From: an uncultured Atopostipes sp.
GTDB lineage: Bacteria > Bacillota > Bacilli > Lactobacillales > Carnobacteriaceae_A
Assembly: GCA_947296835.1 (NCBI GenBank)
Contig: CAMYQS010000040.1
Coordinates: forward strand, 1-8,941
DNA length: 8,941 nt
Direction: 5' to 3'
Position 1 is the stretch's first letter, and each line of letters opens with the position of its first letter. Shown in pieces: positions 5,354 to 8,941 of this stretch. The position numbers were made by a program, and so were the translations under genes. The notes below the pieces were generated by a model. It had not been told where the DNA came from. It ran no database searches and was given only the letters and a program-made list of their open reading frames with translations.

Positions 5354-5511
5354 CCACCGTAGTCAAGATTGGTTTATAAACAAGTAAACGGGTTCCACCG
5401 TAGTCAAGATTGATTTATAAACAAGAAAACGGGTTCCACCGTAGTCAAGATTGATTTATAAACAAGTAAACGCGTTCCACCGTAGTCATCATTGAATCTT
5501 GACTACGGTGG
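5354..5511. repeat. 41-bp tandem repeat array ending in an inverted copy
   Basis: Three consecutive 41-bp units (5354-5394, 5395-5435, 5436-5476) differ from one another at one to three positions. Each starts with CCACCGTAGTCAAGATT and contains TTTATAAACAAG. A fourth copy (from 5477) runs for about 12 well-matched bases, diverges, and passes into an exact inverted copy of the 17-bp head, AATCTTGACTACGGTGG (5495-5511). Copy four and the inverted copy make a 12-bp perfect hairpin (arms 5477-5488 and 5500-5511) with an 11-nt loop. There are no unique spacers, so this is not a CRISPR array. The array lies between the divergent promoters of the M42 gene and the small membrane protein. Confidence 0.95.
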
Positions 5512-5542
5512 GTTTACATATTCTGCTGGATTGGAAGATGTA

Positions 5543-5565
5543 GAAATTTTCTTCAGGAAAATTTC
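5543..5565. repeat. Perfect 9-bp inverted repeat
   Basis: GAAATTTTC (5543-5551) and GAAAATTTC (5557-5565) are exact reverse complements around a 5-base centre. It lies 31 bp after the repeat array in the divergent intergenic region. No T-run follows, so it is an operator or RNA-structure candidate rather than a terminator. Confidence 0.6.
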
Positions 5566-5586
5566 GTCCCTTAAGCTTCGAATGAA

Positions 5587-5605
5587 CATTTCGCCGTGCG
5601 AAATG
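5587..5605. repeat. Perfect 8-bp inverted repeat (operator-like)
   Basis: CATTTCGC (5587-5594) and GCGAAATG (5598-5605) are exact reverse complements around CGT, giving a 19-bp dyad. The two promoters mapped in this region are both more than 100 bp away (minus strand 5263-5291, plus strand 5735-5764). Its dyad shape is typical of a dimeric regulator site, but the distance argues against direct promoter occlusion. Confidence 0.55.
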
Positions 5606-5734
5606 ACCGAAGTGCACTGAAAAGGTCTTGGTTTGTGGCAGAAATAGGATTAGCTTTTGCATAATTTGTTTTCGCGGTAGAGAGTCTTGGTATTACGTTC
5701 TGCTCTCATTTCACCATTCAACCAATTGAAAAAA

Positions 5735-5764
5735 ATGACAACTTGGAAAGAATTGTGCTAAAAT
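5735..5764 (+). promoter_or_regulatory. Promoter of the small membrane protein gene
   Basis: ATGACA (5735-5740, five of six to TTGACA) and TAAAAT (5759-5764) are 18 bp apart, and TGC directly before the -10 makes it an extended -10. Transcription would start near 5771, about 40 nt before the ATG at 5811. The leader holds a 7-codon frame (5791-5814) whose stop overlaps the start of the main gene. Confidence 0.65.
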
Positions 5765-5810
5765 GAGAATAGAATAAGAAGGCAGAAAATATGTTTCGAG
5801 GAGGATACAG

Positions 5811-6146
5811 ATGAATAATAGACATGATAATCAAAAATTGCTTCCCGTTGCGATAATTGGTGCGGTTTTATCCTTTTTAATTGGATTTTACGCTTATTAC
5901 CTCGTGGATCAAAAGGCGCCGGTTAATGCAGATAAGATTCTAAACCGCGTGAAAGATCAGTTTAAAGAGGAAGGACCAATCGAGGGTTCTTGGATTGAAA
6001 TGACGAAAGTACCTTGGAAGAAATATTCGTATGAAACGAAAGTCTACTACGGTGGGATTTCGCGTCTGGAAGATGGACAGGTGGCGCAATATGAATTTGT
6101 GGCCGATGCATACTCCGGTACGTTAATGGATGTCTATAAAGTTTAA
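5811..6146 (+). CDS. Small membrane-anchored protein with PepSY-like outer domain
   Basis: The protein has 111 residues: a short polar N-terminus, one strong transmembrane segment (about 11-31, LPVAIIGAVLSFLIGFYAYY), and an extracytoplasmic part of about 80 residues. The outer part has the layout of a short PepSY-type domain: a helix (DKILNRVKDQFKEEGPIEGS), then strands around WIEMTKVPWKKYSYETKVYY and a final YEFVADAYSGTLMDVYKV, whose D-A-x-x-G-x-L-x-D ending is typical of PepSY folds. PepSY domains are thought to bind or restrain peptidases or to act outside the membrane; no partner is known here, although a peptidase gene lies divergently upstream. AGGAGG at 5799-5804 with a 6-nt spacer fixes the start. 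It is a single-gene transcript ending at a strong bidirectional terminator. Confidence 0.8.
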   Translation: MNNRHDNQKLLPVAIIGAVLSFLIGFYAYYLVDQKAPVNADKILNRVKDQFKEEGPIEGSWIEMTKVPWKKYSYETKVYYGGISRLEDGQVAQYEFVADAYSGTLMDVYKV

Positions 6147-6158
6147 TATTTGGATTTG

Positions 6159-6196
6159 AAAAGCATGACCCTTGGATTTATGGGCCATGCTTTTTT
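6159..6196 (+). terminator. Bidirectional terminator between the small membrane protein gene and trmB
   Basis: AAAAGCATG (6159-6167) pairs with CATGCTTTT (6186-6194); after one mismatch the inner CCC (6169-6171) pairs with GGG (6182-6184). T-runs flank both sides (6191-6196 on plus; AAAA 6159-6162 on minus). It lies 12 bp after the plus-strand stop codon and 8 bp after the end of trmB, so it serves both convergent genes. Confidence 0.9.
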
Positions 6197-6204
6197 ATGT
6201 GTGC

Positions 6205-6846
6205 TTATTTAAATCGTGCGCGTAACTGGTGGATGCGTTCTCCTTTATTTGAGAACTTCTCTTCAAACTCCGTCATGATGTTTTCATCAGCCTGTTCACT
6301 GTTATGCAAGTCTAAAACAATTTCATCAAACTGCATACCGTACTGATTTAAACTCACTAACGAGAATTCAAATAAATTACGGTTATCTGTTTTGAAGTAG
6401 AATTCGCCATCTTCTTTTAGGATCCTTTCAAACCGCGTCAAGAAGCGTTCGTGTGTAAAACGGCGCTTAGCATGTTTCGTCTTCGGCCACGGATCAGAGA
6501 AAGTCAACATCAGTTTATCGATTTCACCTGGTGCAAAGTAATCTGTTATTTCTTTCGCATTACCGTTTAATAGCTGTAAATTTGGTAACTCTTCTTCTAA
6601 TTGTTTTTCGAGTAATTTAAAGATAGCACTTGTTTGGAGTTCCATTCCGATGAAGTTTATTTCAGGATAGCGCTTAGCCATTTCAATAATAAAGCGTCCT
6701 TTTCCGGAACCGACTTCTAAATGGAGCGGCTGTTCTTTTGGAAAACGACTTTGCCATTTCCCCTGCCATTCTTCCCCGTTAGTCGTTATATATGTTGGGT
6801 GTGTCTCGATTATGTCTTCTGCTTCTGGAATATTTCTTAAACGCAT
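6205..6846 (-). CDS. trmB: tRNA (guanine-N7-)-methyltransferase TrmB
   Basis: TrmB transfers a methyl group from SAM to N7 of guanine 46 in the variable loop of many tRNAs (EC 2.1.1.33). The 213 residues match the usual bacterial length. The SAM-binding motif EVGSGKGRF (44-52) is followed by the acidic ribose-binding end of strand 2 (GMEL, E69). The family signature FSDPWPKTKHAKRR (116-129) supplies catalytic and tRNA-contacting residues. FKTDN (151-155) and TEFEEKF (192-198) complete the active site. All are intact. The start has an AAGGTG SD (6857-6852) with a 5-nt spacer. It follows ccrZ, from which it is separated by 70 bp containing a terminator hairpin, so it probably depends on partial readthrough or a weak promoter that I cannot define. 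Confidence 0.97.
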   Translation of the reverse strand: MRLRNIPEAEDIIETHPTYITTNGEEWQGKWQSRFPKEQPLHLEVGSGKGRFIIEMAKRYPEINFIGMELQTSAIFKLLEKQLEEELPNLQLLNGNAKEITDYFAPGEIDKLMLTFSDPWPKTKHAKRRFTHERFLTRFERILKEDGEFYFKTDNRNLFEFSLVSLNQYGMQFDEIVLDLHNSEQADENIMTEFEEKFSNKGERIHQLRARFK

Positions 6847-6879
6847 GTGATCACCTTCTAAATTTAATCTTTTACATGA

Positions 6880-6907
6880 AAAAAGTACCAGTGTGAGCTG
6901 GTACTTT
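6880..6907 (-). terminator. Terminator or attenuator between ccrZ and trmB
   Basis: AAAGTACCAG (6882-6891) and CTGGTACTTT (6898-6907) are a perfect 10-bp inverted repeat with a 6-nt loop. On the minus strand a T-run follows (6884-6879). It lies only 9 bp after the ccrZ stop codon. As trmB starts 33 bp further on with no clear promoter, it may lower rather than abolish trmB transcription. Confidence 0.85.
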
Positions 6908-6916
6908 CTGTTTGAA

Positions 6917-7714
6917 TTAGCTAATAATACCTTCGTCTTCCAACCATTGATTCAGCGTTAAAATTAATTCATTCATTTTATTATAGCGAGTTTTGTAGTG
7001 TGCATACTTGATATCGAGTAACATATTTATAAAGGCATACCATTTCACGCGTTTGATTTCATTCTCGGTGAAATTCATTTCATTCTTGTTCGCCCATTTT
7101 GCCCAGTCTTCTTTTTTAATGTAACGTGCAAATAATTGGCCAATGTCATAGAGGTAATCCGTCAAAACTGCGGTGTCCCAATCAACGATGAACAGCTCGC
7201 CGTCGTCCGACAGCAACATGTTTTCACTTGAAATGTCTCCGTGGCAAACACGAATATCATCTTGCGTGTAACCGAGTGGTAATTCGCGTAGTAAATAATG
7301 ATACGTGCTTTCGAGTACTGGATGATTTTCTAAATCAGCATCTAAATTGATTTCATACTCTGCGATTAGATCAACCGCGCTAATCGTGTCGCCGCCTACC
7401 TTCGCGAGTAATCGTTTTAGGCGATCGGACCGATGTAACTTTTTCAAAATATTCGCAATGTTGCTTGATGTCATTTCATGAGAGGCCAACGTTCGACCAT
7501 TGCACCATTCTTGTGCAGTCAAGACATCTCCATTCCCCGTCCGTTTCGTCCAAATCAACCTTGGTGTGATTCCTTTAAGCGATAAGGCTGCGATAAATGG
7601 CGACGAATTTTTCTTTAAAAAGACCTTCTCTTCGTTCCGAATGCCCATATACGCTTTTCCGGTTTCTCCACCGATAGGATGCAAATTCCACCCCGATTCT
7701 CGTTCAATTTCCAT
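6917..7714 (-). CDS. ccrZ: CcrZ/YtmP-type kinase-fold cell-cycle protein
   Basis: This 265-residue protein has the aminoglycoside/choline kinase (APH) fold. The Brenner motif CHGDISSEN (H158, D160, N165) and the metal-binding FIVDWDTAV (D178) are intact, and the N-lobe has a glycine-rich region GGETGKAYMG (15-24) and KVFLKK (30-35). Length and gene order (ecsB-ccrZ-trmB, as recalled for the pneumococcus; ytmP next to trmB in Bacillus) identify it as the CcrZ/YtmP family. In Streptococcus pneumoniae CcrZ localises with FtsZ and acts through DnaA to couple replication initiation to division. Family relatives phosphorylate small alcohols such as choline or ethanolamine derivatives; the substrate here is inferred only. 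It has its own TTGACG-17-TAAAAT promoter and an SD AAAGGA (7730-7725) with a 10-nt spacer, and ends at a terminator before trmB. Confidence 0.9.
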   Translation of the reverse strand: MEIERESGWNLHPIGGETGKAYMGIRNEEKVFLKKNSSPFIAALSLKGITPRLIWTKRTGNGDVLTAQEWCNGRTLASHEMTSSNIANILKKLHRSDRLKRLLAKVGGDTISAVDLIAEYEINLDADLENHPVLESTYHYLLRELPLGYTQDDIRVCHGDISSENMLLSDDGELFIVDWDTAVLTDYLYDIGQLFARYIKKEDWAKWANKNEMNFTENEIKRVKWYAFINMLLDIKYAHYKTRYNKMNELILTLNQWLEDEGIIS

Positions 7715-7781
7715 GATGTTTCGTTCCTTTATAAATTATTTGTCTGGCTTATTTTATCCGACTTTTCTATCTGTACTCTTT

Positions 7782-7810
7782 ATTTTAAATTTGAAAAGCG
7801 AACTCGTCAA
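7782..7810 (-). promoter_or_regulatory. Sigma-A promoter of ccrZ
   Basis: On the minus strand, TTGACG (7810-7805) and TAAAAT (7787-7782) are separated by exactly 17 bp, each one mismatch from consensus. It sits in the 117-bp gap after ecsB, about 70 bp before the ccrZ start, and gives a leader of about 60 nt. It is the best promoter in the window. Confidence 0.8.
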
Positions 7811-7831
7811 GCGACAGTATGTTCTTTTTGT

Positions 7832-8941
7832 TTATTTAGAAGACTTCATTCTTCTCGGCGCATAGATAAAACTGAACAAATACGCGAATAGAATGCCTAA
7901 TATAACAAGGCTTACACCTATTATCCCCACTCCATTTAAGGAGGCGATTGCGAGTAAAAAACTTACGATAAATAAAAGCTGAAATATTAATTGTTGAACT
8001 GCTTTTGTCTTTTCTTCGTCTGAAATAGGATAAATTTGAAATAACGGGACACGTTTCAGCTCATTGACGAGTGTTAATAATTGGAAGCCAATGATGTATA
8101 AAAACAAGACCACAAGCACGGCAGATAAAATTATCGTATTCGTAAAAGCTAAAATAATCGCTCCAACAATTATTGCGCGTAAAATTAATAAACTGTACTC
8201 CGTATTTCGAATCGCTAAACGTAAAATATAATAATACGATGCGGTCGGATGTCGTTTCGTCAAGCGGTCAAGTGTCGTATCTAACCAAGCTAATCGTTTA
8301 ATCGGCGTTTGAATATTTGGTACATTCGCAAACATTCCAATAAAACGGTACAATTTCTGCATTCGCTGGTCTTCAGCGGTAATCATGCGTTCCCAGTTAA
8401 ATAATTTATTCAAGTATAACTTCTCATTGTAAAATTGAAACCAAACGAGTCCTGCGACCATTAAAAAAATGATTGCTGTTAGTCTAATATTAATAAAAAG
8501 CAGTCCCGCTATGGTTACTAATTTCACCAAAGCCCAAATGACCTGACTTTTCTTTTGGGTTTCTTCTTCGATTTCAAAAAATGGTATGAGTTGGTATAAG
8601 GCATTCAAGGCTTTTAAACTCGCGAGTGCCAGAAAGACAAAAGCCATATCGATTGGTTCCGCGTCGGTGGTCGACACAAATATTGGAAATGTGACGAATG
8701 TGATTAAGCCAACGGGTAATAGTGTTTCCAGGTAACTGCGTGTAACGATCCCTTTGAATACTTTTTTAAAGTCTTCTTCTATTGGTAGTAGAAAAATCTG
8801 GTCAGCGGGTTCGAGTAATAAAGTCGTGCTGCCGGTCGATGCTAAAATGAAAAACAGCAGTCCGACAAGTAAACGTGGCTGAATCATGCCTTGCGTGACT
8901 GTGTCTAAATATTGCGAATACGCTAAACCACCAGCACCGAC
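7832..8941 (-). CDS. ecsB: ABC transporter membrane subunit EcsB, 5'-truncated
   Basis: The frame stays open to the window edge, so the first methionine visible (8887) is internal and the true start lies outside; about 369 residues are present of a family usually near 400. It is a polytopic membrane protein with hydrophobic segments, counting from the internal Met, at about 4-24, 54-72, 80-102, 115-153, 210-255 and 279-332. The loop NEKLYLNKLFNWERMITAED (154-173) and the following PNIQTPIKRLAWLDTTLDR fit EcsB. EcsB pairs with the ATPase EcsA (expected just beyond 8941) in an exporter-type ABC complex that in Bacillus affects secretion, competence and the membrane protease RasP; the transported substrate is not firmly established. 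It is followed by ccrZ, as in streptococci. No clear terminator is visible after it, so some readthrough into ccrZ is likely. Confidence 0.85.
   Translation of the reverse strand, partial: VGAGGLAYSQYLDTVTQGMIQPRLLVGLLFFILASTGSTTLLLEPADQIFLLPIEEDFKKVFKGIVTRSYLETLLPVGLITFVTFPIFVSTTDAEPIDMAFVFLALASLKALNALYQLIPFFEIEEETQKKSQVIWALVKLVTIAGLLFINIRLTAIIFLMVAGLVWFQFYNEKLYLNKLFNWERMITAEDQRMQKLYRFIGMFANVPNIQTPIKRLAWLDTTLDRLTKRHPTASYYYILRLAIRNTEYSLLILRAIIVGAIILAFTNTIILSAVLVVLFLYIIGFQLLTLVNELKRVPLFQIYPISDEEKTKAVQQLIFQLLFIVSFLLAIASLNGVGIIGVSLVILGILFAYLFSFIYAPRRMKSSK

Larger units (their letters stand above)
5220..5810. other. 591-bp divergent intergenic region
   Basis: It holds the M42 operon promoter (5263-5291), the 41-bp repeat array (5354-5511), two perfect inverted repeats (5543-5605) and the promoter and leader of the small membrane protein gene (5735-5810). 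In 5606-5734 I see only a palindrome AGTGCACT (5611-5618) and an 8-bp direct repeat GTCTTGGT (5624-5631, 5684-5691). Short open frames there lack SD sites. Confidence 0.7.

Noticed and set aside
5354..5476. Promoters inside each 41-bp repeat (minus-strand TTGACT and TATAAA)
   Set aside because: The two hexamers are 23 bp apart within a unit, too far for a sigma-A promoter.
5354..5511. CRISPR array
   Set aside because: The whole 41-bp unit repeats with only one to three changes; there are no unique spacers and no cas genes nearby.
5492..5620. Short plus-strand open frame between the repeats and the small membrane protein gene
   Set aside because: About 40 codons starting at best with TTG, no SD, and it crosses two palindromes; no protein-like pattern.
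7500..7891. Plus-strand open frames across the start of ccrZ and end of ecsB
   Set aside because: They overlap two well-supported minus-strand genes and the ccrZ promoter, and their translations show no domain.

Overview
The window looks like a low-GC Gram-positive (Firmicutes) chromosome, most likely of the order Lactobacillales. The genes that identify it are murC, ytpR, an M42 aminopeptidase, trmB, ccrZ (ytmP) and ecsB. The order ecsB-ccrZ-trmB is, from memory, the streptococcal arrangement, while aminopeptidase-ytpR-[position of sftA]-murC mirrors the Bacillus ytoP-ytpR-ytpS(sftA)-murC block. Genus-level assignment is not possible by eye. There are no rRNA, tRNA, CRISPR or phage genes.

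Layout. Positions 1-663 (+) hold the 3' part of an NCS2-family permease. It converges on murC (814-2145, -), with a terminator for each gene between them. Upstream of murC lies 725 bp without an intact gene (2146-2870). It contains a likely murC promoter, a terminator-like hairpin, a CAACAA-rich tract with 8-bp tandem repeats, distant inverted repeats, and what looks like a frameshifted small gene with its own promoter, Shine-Dalgarno (SD) site and near-consensus cre. Next on the minus strand are a 205-residue disordered protein at the position where relatives carry the SftA DNA translocase, then ytpR and the M42 aminopeptidase. These three are tightly packed and probably form one operon read from a promoter near 5263-5291.

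A 591-bp divergent intergenic region (5220-5810) follows. It carries three 41-bp tandem repeats, a fourth truncated copy fused to an inverted copy, and two further perfect inverted repeats. On the plus strand comes a small membrane-anchored protein with a PepSY-like outer domain (5811-6146). It shares a bidirectional terminator with trmB (6205-6846, -). Upstream of trmB on the minus strand are ccrZ (6917-7714), with its own good sigma-A promoter, and the 5'-truncated ecsB (7832 to the window end).

Functionally the window is mostly housekeeping: peptidoglycan precursor synthesis (MurC), tRNA m7G46 methylation (TrmB), peptide turnover (M42), a cell-cycle-linked kinase-fold protein (CcrZ) and an ABC exporter membrane subunit (EcsB). 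The parts most worth a second look are the two long intergenic regions and the apparent loss of the motor domain at the sftA locus.
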